Positions 1 through 10,686 of a stretch of 43,603 bases of DNA are shown one piece after another; within the stretch, counting starts at the first letter, position 1; every line of letters begins with the position of its first letter. Location: the NCBI GenBank assembly GCA_030685235.1, contig MU839288.1, positions 1 through 43,603 of the forward strand, in the 5' to 3' direction. The notes below the pieces were generated by a model. That model was not told the DNA's origin. It made no database searches and saw only the letters and a list, made by a program, of their open reading frames with translations. This DNA is from Copromyces sp. CBS 386.78. Lineage: Eukaryota; Ascomycota; Sordariomycetes; Sordariales; Sordariaceae. The translations under genes were made by a program, and so were the position numbers.

Positions 1-704
1 TTGATTGGCTCAAAAATTTTGGGGTGCATTAGCGCGCGGGAAGGGCGGGGCGGCGGTGCGAATAGACTTTGATGGCGGTGCGAAAAGACTCTCTCAATAG
101 AAATGGACATTAGCCTCATATAAGTCCAAAAGGGGCTCGACTTGTCGACAGCAGATGGCGATACCTCCAAATGCATCTTTACCCGCCCTTGTAACCTCGA
201 AAGGTCAAACTCGATTAGCTTGGTGACCGCACGAATGGCTAGATTCCTCACTAACCCATCAATCTCATCTTGGCCGCTCAAGCACAGCATGACGCCCCTC
301 TAGAACGTACGTATGGTAGGTTGACGTAGCCTGCAAATTGACCAAGACGCCGCAGAAAGAAACGTCCCAAAGAAATCTTCAGTATCATACATGACTGGAA
401 GCGAAACCAGCCTTAGGATCAGAAACAGATCTGTACCGAGCAGATTGCGTTACACGATTGTAGATCACTTGGGACCCTGCCCCTGAGCAGATCAGACATC
501 CTAAAAAGACGGACGGGACTGAACCCCTTTCTCAACTTGGATGCTGAGGGTTAGGGTTAAAGGTGTCAATCTAGTGACGGTGATATTGAACCTCATCTGC
601 TCAACGTTAGACACCGACAATAGGCCATTTGCTTGCTTTGGCGTAGTTGCCATCATCTCTTTGCGATCGTGGTTCATATGACCCCCACACATAACTACCT
701 ACAC
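1..704. other. Intergenic, no gene seen
   Basis: I see no supported gene here. The stretch lies 3' of the SET-domain gene on the minus strand. A 14-nt unit (GGCGGTGCGAA followed by a or t, then AGACT) occurs twice near 51-90. A short telomere-like motif GGGTTAGGGTTAA sits near 547-560. Open frames here are short and lack homology that I recognise. Confidence 0.5.
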
Positions 705-1763
705 CTAACCCTCCTTCCCAACCTCCACCCCCTCCTTCTTCATCTCCTCCGCCCTCCTCTTCTCCCAAAACCCCTTCCCATAACTAACCACCACCTCCGC
801 TCCCCTTTCAATCCCAACCTCCCTCGCTTTCCCAGTAGCCTTTTTCCCTGCGGGGAGCACATAAACCGCCATAGTCTTTTCTTGTCTCAGTGGATCCCAA
901 ACCACTTTGAACTCAGCATTCGGCCGCTTCAAGAGGACTTCCTCCTTTTTGTTCTGTGGTTTATATCCAACCGGAAAGGCAGGGTTGGGAATGCCTCTAT
1001 AATCGTTGATGAAGCGGGCTTCGTTCCCGGCGCGAGCGGCGTCGACGGCGAGGTCTGCTTCGGGGGAGCCCGAGTGGTCTAGCCAGAGGTCGTAGTCGGA
1101 GGTTATGTAGTTGTATTTGACCTGCTCCCCTTCTTCTTCCGCCTTTGGTGTGGCTGTGATTTCCTGGTCATGCTGCGCTGCATCGCCGTCTTTTTCCCCC
1201 GCCATCTGCTTTTGTCCATCTATTTTGCCATCTTCCGCATCGCCGTCCTCGTCTCCCTTCTTGGCTTCAACAGGAAAAACCAACCCGCCCCCCCACTCCC
1301 CCCCGCCAGGATGTATCTCCCCCAAATACCTCACCACAAACTCCCCCGGTTGTAGGTCTCTCGCCGCAAACAACCCCGCCTGTCCACACGCCGGATGTCT
1401 CTTGTCGGTAATAGGCAAAATGACTGCTTTTGCGCTGCATGGTCCGGGAACGTAATCGGCTGGTAGCTCTTCTAGAGGCTCGATGGAGTTTGCTGGTGGT
1501 CGGGTGCGAAGGGCTGAGTAGTGCGAGGGGGTGAGGAGGGGGGAGAAGAGGGGCGTGGTGAGGTAGGGGAGGGCGGAGGGCCAGTTTGGGGGGAGGCTGT
1601 TGGCGGACGGGGAGGTTGTTGGGAGAAGGGATTGTGGTTTTGGTATTTGCGACTGCGAGGTGGGTGGTTTTCGCCGTGGTGGTTTTTGGGGCTTTATGAC
1701 TTTTGGTTTTCCGCTGGGGTGGGATTTCTTGGCGAGTTTTTGTTTTGTTTCTTTTGGGGCCAT
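705..1763 (-). CDS. SET-domain protein (probable lysine methyltransferase)
   Basis: Single-exon gene of 352 residues. The ATG at 1763 has a good context (AAAATGGC). The N-terminus (1-60) is basic and Pro-rich, like a nuclear or nucleolar tail. The SET core is visible: a GLFAARDL start at about 130-136 followed by RYLGEIH, a 'NEARFINDYRG' segment at 247-257 in the place of the usual RFxNHxC AdoMet-binding motif, and EVVVSYGKGFW at 323-333, the usual E-x-x-x-S-Y end. An acidic low-complexity insert (about 152-215) splits the SET fold after its first beta strands. I see no pre-SET or post-SET cysteine clusters, so it resembles the Set-N / SETD-like group that often methylates non-histone proteins. 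The target cannot be read from sequence. The family assignment is firm; catalytic activity is inferred. Confidence 0.8.
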   Translation of the reverse strand: MAPKETKQKLAKKSHPSGKPKVIKPQKPPRRKPPTSQSQIPKPQSLLPTTSPSANSLPPNWPSALPYLTTPLFSPLLTPSHYSALRTRPPANSIEPLEELPADYVPGPCSAKAVILPITDKRHPACGQAGLFAARDLQPGEFVVRYLGEIHPGGGEWGGGLVFPVEAKKGDEDGDAEDGKIDGQKQMAGEKDGDAAQHDQEITATPKAEEEGEQVKYNYITSDYDLWLDHSGSPEADLAVDAARAGNEARFINDYRGIPNPAFPVGYKPQNKKEEVLLKRPNAEFKVVWDPLRQEKTMAVYVLPAGKKATGKAREVGIERGAEVVVSYGKGFWEKRRAEEMKKEGVEVGKEG

Positions 1764-3003
1764 TTTTGATGATCTTTTGGAGCTTGCTTGTTTGCGCTCT
1801 TGTGATGAAGATGTTTGGATGTTAATGTTGCCTGTGAAGTTTTTGGGTATCTTACCGTGATGATGAAATTCTGAAGTGGGTATCTTACCGTTGTTTGCGC
1901 TTCTCGGTAATTATCACGGGTCTTGGTTGTTGGTCCGGTCACTTCCGATCCTGTCTAAACCAGAGAGTTGGGAGATGCCATTGCCAGTTTTGCGCTCTCA
2001 AGAGTACAATTCCAACTGTAGGTCAAGGCCGGTCGGGCATAATATCCCAACATCCGAATGTCAAAAGACCAGAGGCGTGTAAGGATGAGACAGCCGGTGA
2101 TAGGGTCTCGGGTCAATAAAATGTACCCCCACGCTTCCAAGGTTCATGTTGCAACGGCCGAGTTCTCGAACAAATGTTGGCGTGTTTGGTTCGCACAGTC
2201 TGATGCTGAGGGCTTCCATTCTCATTCAGCTTGCCTCGCTTGTTTCCATCGTTTGAAATGACGCAAAACGGACGGCGATCTCCCGACGGTAAGCTTGTTT
2301 GTGATCCGGGGACTCGGTAGTGGGGACTTGACTTGGTCTGGGTGTTTTCCAGGATTTCAAAGCTTCTTCTTCGAAGCATGTCCTCGATGAAAAATTGAAC
2401 TTCCCTGACTTGCCGTGATGGTCTACGATGGAAAGTGGAACAAAGGAACCTCCATGGCGGGTGTAATGCAACGGGAAATTACCGCCTTAACAAAAGGTAC
2501 GTACACGGCGCTAGGCCGAGACTAACATACCGGGCAAGGGTGCCCCGGAGGCGGCCTCCGTAGGGCACAGAACGCGCTGACCAGGGCCACTTTTAGTGGG
2601 TGATATTAGCGCCCGGAGCCCCAGCTCTACCCGCAATTACACGGGTCGAGTTAGCCGCACTTGGACGTCCCCCAGACGACATCTACCTCATCGACACCCT
2701 CGACGGCATAGGTTGCTCGCTCTTCACCTTTTTCTCTATCCCAAGTTCCAACCAAGACCTCGCGAGGGTTTCTCTTCCCGATGGCGTCCTGCGCTTCCTA
2801 ACGATCAAATACGCCCACTCTCAGTCATCTAGATCCGACCGTATCGTGCGAACATCCAACCTGCACCATCGAGAGCGCATACCCACGAGAAAGACGAGAC
2901 ACGAAACGCGCCGCGTACCCAGCCGGGCTTACACCACTTTACGCGCCCATCATAACGACACCGAGCCAGTTCCGCTGCAATCACGCGACACCTCACACAC
3001 TCA
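1764..3003. other. Divergent intergenic region
   Basis: This is the shared upstream region of the SET-domain gene (minus) and the disordered-protein gene (plus). It holds a strong GC hairpin at 2540-2568 (separate entry). An open plus frame from about 2600 runs into the 3004 gene's start region. It has no ATG at its beginning and is out of frame with that gene, so I do not call it. Confidence 0.5.
2540..2568. other. GC-rich hairpin
   Basis: GTGCCC (2540-2545) followed by CGGAGG (2546-2551) pairs with CCTCCG (2555-2560) and GGGCAC (2563-2568). This makes a 12-bp perfect stem with a 3-nt loop and a 2-nt bulge. It lies about 435 bp upstream of the ATG at 3004, so it could be in the promoter or the 5' leader. 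The function is unknown. Confidence 0.55.
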
Positions 3004-5365
3004 ATGGAAGAAGAATCAATAATGGCGGATGTGGACAGGTTCATGGATGATGATGTGGCGGTCATTGACGACGACAGCAAAGAGGGGGCAGACAATACCA
3101 CTACCGGTGCGACCAACACCAACAACAACAACGACAACAACAACAACAAAAGCGGGGCCTTTGGATCTGGAGCTGGATTCTTGACCAAAACAAGATCCCT
3201 TTCGGACGGCGGCGCAAAAGAAACACCAAAGCTCTCGCCGGCGCCGCACATCTTCTGCGATCCACGACGGCAGTCCCAGGATGATATTGCCATCCGGGAT
3301 AAAGAACGAGTGGCAGACGGCAACGCTTTCTCTGCGCAACCATCAACTCCCGTCCGCGCGGGGTTCCCAATCAGAGGCCTAGCGCTGCAACTACCCCGGC
3401 TTGGTGAAGGCGATGCACTCCATCTTTCACATCTCCAACACCCGCAAGTGCATGTCAACCTGAATGCCACTTCACCATCGGCACCACATTCACAGTCCCA
3501 TTCCCATTCCCAGCTACAGTCCCAACAACCATCATCCAACCCTGTGGCCTCTGCCTCCACCTCTTCCGCCTACGTCAAACCCGCCCCGCTCTCACCAAAG
3601 CTTGACCATTCACACATCTACGCCTCGCCATCTCCAAACATCCTGCCTCGTCGGTCCCGCGGCCTGGATTTCAGCCGCGCAGCCACTACCCTTCACCATT
3701 CCACCGTCGTCGATCAGGCCTCGCCCAGCTCCTCTCCAACTATTGGGTCCAGGGCCATGAACATTCCCGCCGGCCCTGGGCGATGGCCCGGCGAACATGG
3801 CACCACCATGGAGCAAACGTCAAACTCGCTCTGGTCCGTCATGGGCAATCGCGGTCACGAGCGCATGCATGCGTCAAACTCCCTAGGCAGTAACGCCCAC
3901 ATTTCCCATGCCCTGTTCACGGATACCTCGTCTAGTTCGGATGATGACGACCTTATGGACGAGGACATGGAGGAACCGATTGTCACCACGCCGTCAGCAA
4001 GTAAGATGGCTATGGGCGGACAACACCCATGGATGCCCGGCGGTAGCTCCCCAGCAGTCAACAGTCTTCTGAGTTTCCAGCAACGTCAGCGCAGGAAACA
4101 ACCAAAGAGCAGGAAACACAAGACGCCGCTGGGCTTGGGCTTCCACCCCACAACTCCCATGGGCGCAACCATGTCCATGTCTCCGCCACAAGGCTTGGAT
4201 GGCCCGCAGCCTAGAAGGGAGAGCATCAGCTTGGCAGCCAATCAGTTACACATCTCGGGCAGTGAGAGCGACGATCCTAGCAGGCAGCTTGAAGCGGTCG
4301 ACAGTCCGTCCCGACCAGGAGTCATTCGGCGGACTGTGACCCGTCATAGGGGAAACTTGCTGGTATGTCGTACTATTATTCATACTATTTGCTCGCTATT
4401 GACAATGGCCTAACCGTGGAACCTAGCCCAAGACCAAGGGTTTCGCCCGCATCCGCGCTGCCCTTCTCGAAGAGAGCGCACCTATCGAGGCCGAAGTCAA
4501 GCGTGAAGCCGAAGTCGTCCGACAAGTACGAGAGAGCGACATGGATCTCGAACCTAGGTTACCAGCCTCGGCCCTAACCAGCCCCAACCTGACTGCGGCT
4601 CAAGACAGCATGGACGATGTCGACGCGATGATGATGGACTCGAATGGAAGCAGCAGTGGCAATGGCAACACAACGCCCGGTGGTATTCCCGGTGGCATAC
4701 CTGGCAGTAGTAGCTTCAAACAGCAAGTCCTGAAAAATTCAAAGGGTAAAATGTTTTGGGACACGTTTTCGGAGAGTGGTGCAAGCAGCAACGGGATGCG
4801 AACACCGCCCAACTTTGGACTACCGAGGGGCTCATCGTCAGCCATGAGCATCGACGATATGAGCATGGACTCGCCGTCTTCAAAATCCGAGAGCCAACCC
4901 AAGCAAGGCCCTACGCCTTTTGCTCTACCGCCGCCCGGGAATCCACCAACAACATTCTCGTCCTCCTCTACCACATTAGCCAGCACAAGCTTTCCGGGCG
5001 CCGCGAACGGTGTTCCCACAGCAGCGGAAATCACGCGCCGAATCAACAACAAGCGACGCCGCGACGACGACCTCGACCCTATGAGTTTCAAACGACGAGC
5101 CGTCAGCCCCGGCATGGGCTCACCAATCATGCAGAGCCCGATGCAGAGGGACCTAGCGCCCTGGGGCCCGAGTTCGTCACGATCGGGTAGTGTGAACGGA
5201 GACGCGGTAAGGCAACAACAAGAAAATCAGCATAATGGTAATATCCTGGCGGGAGGAGCTACTACGCCAGTCCATGGAAGACCCAGTTTCAGCACAGGCA
5301 AGAGGGTCGGACTCCAAGGAATGGTGGACACGAATGATGGGATCACAAGACTCAGCATTGAGTAA
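3004..5365 (+). CDS. Large disordered fungal protein, probably nuclear
   Basis: Two exons, 3004-4362 and 4427-5365, with a phase-0 intron (gtatgt...ctag) of 64 bp, give about 765 residues. An ATG at 3022 is an alternative start. The protein is low in complexity: Asn, Ser, His and Gln runs, an acidic SSSDDDDLMDEDMEE patch near 305-320, and basic clusters such as RQRRKQPKSRKHK. The splice joins NLL to PKTKGFARIRAALLEES, and the following stretch to VVRQVRESD is the best-conserved looking block. A second block, NNKRRRDDDLDPMSFKRRAV, lies near the C-terminus. I recall similar blocks in uncharacterised Pezizomycotina proteins but know no function. The basic clusters suggest nuclear location (inference). 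Correct joining of the conserved block across the intron supports the model. Confidence 0.75.
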
Positions 5366-6861
5366 GAGAGTATACGATGTCCTTGGCGCCAGGGCTCACC
5401 AGCTTGAAAGAATAGGATTTACGAGGTATGGGTGGAAGCGATGCGACAAACGGAAAGCGTTGCGGCCACGTGCGGAGTTAAGCACAGAGCACAAGATACA
5501 TGCATGGATACATGAGCGATGCTGGGAAGAATCAGCCCCGGAACATAGCGCATGATCAGCGCGGAAGGAGCAAACATAGACCTGCATCCGATTGACTGGA
5601 TTGGAAGAAAAATCACAGCGTCGGTCCTTCACCAAGGTAGGACCGAGAGATAGGAGTGACGAAAAGAGCCTCGAGGAAATGGAACGGTTTGGCACAAGTA
5701 TACGCATGGTGCTTGAAAGGAAGCATCGTCAGCTCTCTACATGAAAGTTTCCCAAAGGATATCGTTTGAAGCCAGCTTAGGCTTCGTCCTCATCAAGGAC
5801 TTGGTTCTGGTGTGAAGCCCTGGTGGCTGAGTCGGAATTCGATAGTGCATCAGTTCCATTTTCTTAATTGGCCTAGAAATATTGAAGGCCCTTTTATGAA
5901 GTTACCAAACCTCAAAAGAAAGTTATGACTCTTCATGCTGAATTGACTTGCCATTGACTTGATGATTGTCGGGACCGACGGGTGCACACGGCACACCCCA
6001 GGGCACCTACCCCACAATGTCCCGCCGGAACAACTGACACAGATTGGATATATAGAAGGCACCCCCCTTGAGTGTGTGTCGGGATGGAAGACATGATGAT
6101 CATCATGAGAAGGAGCCTAGCGATACAAGGAAGGTACTAGCCAGCAGTAGAAAGGAAGGAAGGCATGGTTCACGAGTTGCCTGATGGGAAGTCCCGTCTG
6201 GCTGGCCACGTCCCTGTACATAATCCTAGCATCCCCACACCTTTGAGAAGGTCTTCTCTTCCCTTCAGTCAATCACAAAAGTCTCTACCGAATCAATTTG
6301 ATACGGATCCCTTCTTCGTAGGTAACACATGATTTGACGATCAGGCAACACAAGGTCAGATATGGGTTAGGGTTGTGTATCTGCCAAGCCTTGACGATAA
6401 GACCCCTGAAGGTGACACAAACGACCCCCTTTTCTACCTAAACAAGCACCACCATGGCGGAATGGTGCCGTCAGACCATCTGGGCACACTCATCACGAAA
6501 GAAAGACCTTCCCAATGGAGAAGGTCCATGATACGGGCATTTTGCTTTGTTAGGAAGTCGCACCATGCCCAGACGATCGCCCGTCAGGTCAAAGACGTCA
6601 TTCCACGCACTAACAGCCAACTCCCCGACTTGTTGCTGTTAGCAACAACACAACAAGCAAAACAATATGCAGAGCCTTTGCAGACCACCAGCAGATATAA
6701 ATGCCTTCCCGGTGAGAACCTCTACGGTTTTTCATCAACAAAATCATCATCTCAAAACGCCAAAGGATCTGACGAACCTGCATTGAATCCACCACACCTT
6801 ACCACAAGCTAACTCCCACTATCACTTACACGGAAACATAACATCACATCCAATATTCAAA
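5366..6861. other. Intergenic / alcohol dehydrogenase promoter
   Basis: This is the region 3' of the disordered-protein gene and the promoter of the downstream alcohol dehydrogenase. A telomere-like GGGTTAGGGTT occurs near 6364. A TATA-like element is listed separately. No coding region is supported; the open frame near 6375-6812 lacks a recognisable product and overlaps the likely promoter. Confidence 0.5.
6696..6702 (+). promoter_or_regulatory. TATA-like element of the alcohol dehydrogenase gene
   Basis: TATAAAT lies 160 bp upstream of the ATG at 6862, a reasonable distance for a strongly expressed fungal metabolic gene. Pyrimidine- and A-rich leader sequence follows. The assignment rests on position and motif only. 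Confidence 0.45.
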
Positions 6862-8031
6862 ATGGGTTACCCAGACACTTTCGAGGGCTTCGTCGTTGAC
6901 TCGCCCAAGACGTGGAACCAGTTCCACCGCCACGAGCTTAAGCCCAAGCCCTTTGGTGACGATGACATCGATGTCCAGATCGAGTGCTGCGGCGTCTGCG
7001 GGTCGGACGTGCACACCATCACCGGCGGCTGGGGCGAGTTCGAGGGCCCACTCTGCGTCGGCCACGAGGTTGTCGGCAAGGCCGTCAAGGTCGGAAAGAA
7101 CGTGTCGGATATCAAGGAGGGCGATCGCGTCGGTGTCGGTGCCCAGGTGTGGGCCTGCCTGAAGTGCGATGTCTGCAAGAGCGCGAACGAGAACTACTGC
7201 CCTCACATGGTTGGTAGGTGTTTAACCCCCTTTTTACCCTTACCTTTTGCTTTCCTAACATCTCACTGACAAACTCCAAAAGATACCTACAACGCCAAGT
7301 ACGAAGACGGCTCCGACGCCCACGGCGGCTGGGCCTCTCACATCCGCGCCCACCAATACTTCACCTTCAAGATCCCCGACCCCATCCCATCTCACCTCGC
7401 CGCCCCCCTCCTCTGCGCAGGTATCACCACCTACTCCCCTCTAGTCCGCGCCAACGTCGGGCCCGGTAAGACGGTCGGCATCATTGGCATCGGCGGCCTC
7501 GGCCACCTCGCCATCCAATGGGCGCGCGCCTTGGGAGCCGAGACCTACGCCCTGACGCACTCCGAGTACAAGACCGCCGACGCCAAAGAATTGGGCGCCC
7601 AGCACGTCATCGTCACGGGCAACGACGAGAAGTGGGCGGAGCCGTATAAGTTCAAGTTCGATTTCCTGCTCAACTGCGCGAATGCCACTCACAAGTTCGA
7701 CATGAAGACTTATCTCTCTACCCTGAAGGTGGGCGGTGAGTTCCATATGGTCGGCATCCCCGAGAAGCCGCTGGCGCCCCTGGAGCCATCTGCGTTCGTG
7801 GCGAACGGATCCAAGTTGAGCGGAAGCCACTTGGGAAATAACCAGGAGATGAAGGCTATGTTGCAGCTGGCTGCGGATAAGAAGATCTTCCCCAAGGTTG
7901 AGACGTTGCAGCTTGGTGAGGAGGGGTGCAAGGAGGCGGTGGAGAGGATGAAGGAGGGGAATAAGGTGCATTATCGGTTTACGTTGACTGGGTTTGATAA
8001 GGTTTTTGGGAAGGTTGAGTATGGTGCTTAA
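6862..8031 (+). CDS. Zinc-dependent alcohol dehydrogenase, ADH6/cinnamyl type
   Basis: Exons 6862-7213 and 7283-8031 (69-bp intron, gtaggt...aaaag, CTGAC branch site) give 366 residues, the usual length. It is a medium-chain dehydrogenase, expected to reduce aldehydes to alcohols with NADPH in the cytosol. Catalytic zinc ligands visible are Cys46 in GVCGSD and His68 in VGHE, with a later Cys in APLLCAG. The structural zinc site is complete: Cys99, Cys102, Cys105 and Cys113. The cofactor loop reads GIGGLGHLA. The overall pattern fits yeast ADH6/ADH7 and plant cinnamyl-alcohol dehydrogenases rather than ethanol ADH1. The exact aldehyde (aromatic, branched or furfural-type) cannot be told. Strong GC3 bias suggests high expression. 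Confidence 0.93.
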
Positions 8032-8336
8032 GATCGGTGGATGGAGTTGTGGGGGAGATACCCGGTGTTTTACACCATTTAGACCGCTACTAGGCGCTTA
8101 GGGAATATGAATAATGGGTTATGATGATTACATTCGAGAATATATTTCGTATGAATGCACTTGTTGCAATGAGTGTGTCTTGAGTCCCAATTGTGCCAGC
8201 TGACGGTTCCATAGGTCAAGATTGCTCACTGGGTTTGGTAGTTTGCAATGCAGCACACAAGCCAAGCGGCCGAGCCGTCAAACCGGCTGGCTTACAAGTA
8301 CAAGAGGCAAGTCAAATCACCAGAAGATCTTCTGAG

Positions 8337-8545
8337 GTCAATGCAAGTTTGAAGATCGACTCGACTTGTCTAAATACCTTTTCATCCAAGCAGCCGATGT
8401 ATGCTGGTATGGAAGCTCTTCTCAAGTCAATGTAGGATTGAAGATCGACTTGACTTTTCTCCCATCTTTTCATCAAGATCCTCCCTAATCGAAGCAAGTT
8501 TGAAGATCGACCCGACTTGTGTGTGCCTTTTCATCCAAGCAGCTG
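8337..8545. repeat. Three imperfect tandem repeats
   Basis: A unit beginning near 'GTCAATGCAAGTTTGAAGAT' and followed by CGACTCGACTTG recurs at about 8337, 8425 and 8490. The copies at 8337 and 8490 also share a trailing CTTTTCATCCAAGCAGC. Spacing is uneven (about 88 and 65 bp), with small substitutions and deletions, so the copies have diverged. No coding frame is shared. Confidence 0.7.
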
Positions 8546-8786
8546 TGTACCATAAGGTATGGTCATGCTCGGTAGAGATGAGATCTCCAAGCCATTCTAT
8601 CCGACTGTACGAAGTGGGCGGAACTGAATCTGGAGTCTGACACCTGTCGTGTACAAGTACATGTGTTCTTATCTCCCAGACGCAGTGGACTGCAGAGCGC
8701 AAGTTTCTGAGAGGGGATGTAGCATCTGCATGTAGGCAAAACCTTGAGTATGCGTCGTTTCCAACCAAGAACAACTGCGGCAGTGA

Positions 8787-9180
8787 CTCGAGAGACTGGC
8801 TTCTGGGAGCTGCCAGATGGACAGCTGGCGAACTTTTCGGTTTTGGAATACATGGAAAGCAAATGGGCGTGGGGGAAGTGGGTGATGCTCATCAAGTGCA
8901 TACAACACTTCAAGCACCCAAGTACGGATTGCCCACACCACACCTACTCAACGCCTAGACTCGAGAGACTGGCTTCTGGGAGCTGCCAGATGGACAGCTG
9001 GGCGAACTTTCCGGTTTTGGGATACATGCGAAGTGCAGAATCGGGGCTGTCAAGACTGCTACCAGGCTTCGTGAAATTGTTGAACAGGTGCGCATACAAA
9101 TACGGGTACCCCCATTTCCCTCCTCTGCCACTTCAAGCACTCAAGTACGAATTGCCCACATCACACCTACTCAACGCCTA
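8787..9180. repeat. Diverged tandem duplication of a 170-225 bp segment
   Basis: The block starting CTCGAGAGACTGGCTTCTGG at 8787 recurs at about 8960, each followed by GAGCTGCCAGATGGACAGCTG. The block ending CACACCTACTCAACGCCTA occurs at about 8939-8957 and 9162-9180. The two copies have similar ends but different middles (an insertion in the second). Several differences are C-to-T or G-to-A. The copies abut and lie just upstream of the orphan gene at 9236. Confidence 0.75.
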
Positions 9181-9235
9181 TACACCGGCCTTACTCTACA
9201 CTACACTACGCTGCCTCGTCGACACACAAATCAAA

Positions 9236-9804
9236 ATGGCTTGGAAACCCGTCAGGTATATCGATGACTACAATTCCGGGATCAAGCGCGGACGTATTGC
9301 CCGGCCGCCGCGCTCTCTGGAAGCATACATCGGAAAGATCTACGACATCGAGCACCGGACGAGGACCTTGCTTTCCGTAAGCAAGGAGATGAAGGACACA
9401 ACCCCAACAGGAGCCTCTCCTAAAGAAGCCGAGGAGTATTTCGACCGATTCATTGGGGACATTGTGGAAGAAATCAAATTCTTCGGAATAGACATGAGGA
9501 GGGACAGCGATGAGTTCCATATCGCACTCCACTGTGTCAGATCCGCCGAGCCGGCACCCGGAGTGAAGATGCTTCAAAGCCTGGAGAATTTGGAGACGTT
9601 TTGGAATGAAGCGGTAGACAAAGCTTCGAGCGCGAAGAGGCAGTCTGGTGAAAGGTTGAAGGAGTACATCTCGCGTTACCCTCAGACGTACGACCTGAGC
9701 GGTATCCTGCAGATCGCGGAAGGCAGTGAGTGGACTTGGCTGATTCCCTGACCCAAGTATCTTGAGCTCGTTGACTAATAACCTTTGGCGTGGCAGACGA
9801 CTGA
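9236..9804 (+). CDS. Orphan hypothetical protein
   Basis: The ATG at 9236 (context TCAAAATGGC) opens a frame beginning MAWKPVRYIDDYNSG. The best model is exon 9236-9725, a 71-bp intron (gtgagt...ggcag, with a CTAAT branch site) and a short exon 9797-9804 ending in TGA, about 165 residues. If the intron is retained the protein ends at 9751 instead. It is hydrophilic and mostly helical in character, with no signal peptide, membrane segment or family motif that I recognise. It lies directly after a duplicated segment and is followed by coding-like debris, so it may be a lineage-specific gene. Confidence 0.5.
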
Positions 9805-10686
9805 AATACCCAATCGGTCCTTCATACATTGGTTCAACAAGTCATATCCCTCGCTCTGAAAGGTACCCAAGTCCCCTCGATACTTTCCTTCTGCACAGAC
9901 TTTGCTAACGAGAACAGAGGTACACCTTACGAGGCCTACCACATTCCCGTCGGTGTCCCGACTGCCGCAGCTTCGGCTGCTCCAGACATGTCGGTCTCGG
10001 CCGAGTTGCTCCGAGGAAGTCGAAGTCTCCGTGGTAACTGGGCAGGTTTGCATCTCAAAGCAAGAAGCAAACTCTTCACCTAGATTGCTCGCTTGGTTAA
10101 CGAGGCCACATCCTCAGCCAACGCCGCCGCCACCACTGGTGAAGCCGCTGCCGCTGTCGCCAAGATGCTACAGACGGCGCCTTCACCGTGTTCGCGTGCC
10201 GGTTTCAGGAGCTCGAAGACGACACGAGGACGAGGGAGGAGGTGGGGGATACGAGAGCGGAGAAATTGGGATAGACTGGAAGATAATTAGTTACCTGAAG
10301 AAATGGGCGTTCTGTGAACACATACCTGGCAAGGAACGATAAGAGGTGTGTATTTAGTCCAACGGAGTTGGGACCACGATGTAAGATCATGGCTATTTTC
10401 AACAGCGAACAAGTACTGGTGATGACTCCATGTTTCCATCATTCATGTGTTTTGTAATGTAACGAGATACAGTACGGTATGAAGAAGCAACTGATTAGTC
10501 ATCTATCATCACGTGCTTTCGCGTCTCCTCCAACACACGTTGCGTCATCAGGCATGAAAGGAACCGCGCGCAAAGAAGCTGACAAGGACAAGGTCAATCA
10601 ATCACACTTCCACCTGTTTGCCTGTCTTGTCATCAACCCCCTCTTGACTGTTTCAATTGCTTTGATATTTGCTTCCAATTTAACTA
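9805..10686 (+). pseudogene. Coding-like stretch, gene model unresolved
   Basis: From about 9916 to 10290 the plus strand has stretches with codon-like bias in shifting frames. Examples are IARLVNEATSSANAAATTGE (after a possible intron 10048-10083, gtttgc...cctag) and then, in another frame, GAFTVFACRFQELEDDTRTR to a TAG near 10273. A 37-bp intron (gtgaag...ctacag) would join the last two. I cannot find a convincing start or a single model. It may be a broken gene, the 3' part of a multi-exon gene, or a continuation of the 9236 gene. From 10343 to 10686 I see only rad4 upstream sequence. Confidence 0.3.

Larger units (their letters stand above)
8032..9235. other. Repeat-bearing intergenic region
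   Basis: Between the alcohol dehydrogenase and the orphan gene at 9236. It carries three tandem copies of an AAGxTTGAAGATCGA unit (8337-8545) and a diverged tandem duplication (8787-9180), both listed separately. A long open plus frame crosses the duplication, but its two copies are read in different frames, so I treat it as chance rather than a gene. Confidence 0.55.

Noticed and set aside
545..560. Telomere repeat (TTAGGG)
   Set aside because: Only two units here and again near 6364; too short for a telomere remnant, and such words are common in fungal upstream regions.
2600..3022. 140-codon open plus frame
   Set aside because: No ATG at its start, Arg/His-rich low-complexity second half, and it overlaps the upstream region of the better-supported gene at 3004 in another frame.
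8750..9235. N-terminal extension of the orphan gene through the duplicated segment
   Set aside because: The two repeat copies are read in different frames, so the extension is unlikely to be selected as protein; the ATG at 9236 has the better context.
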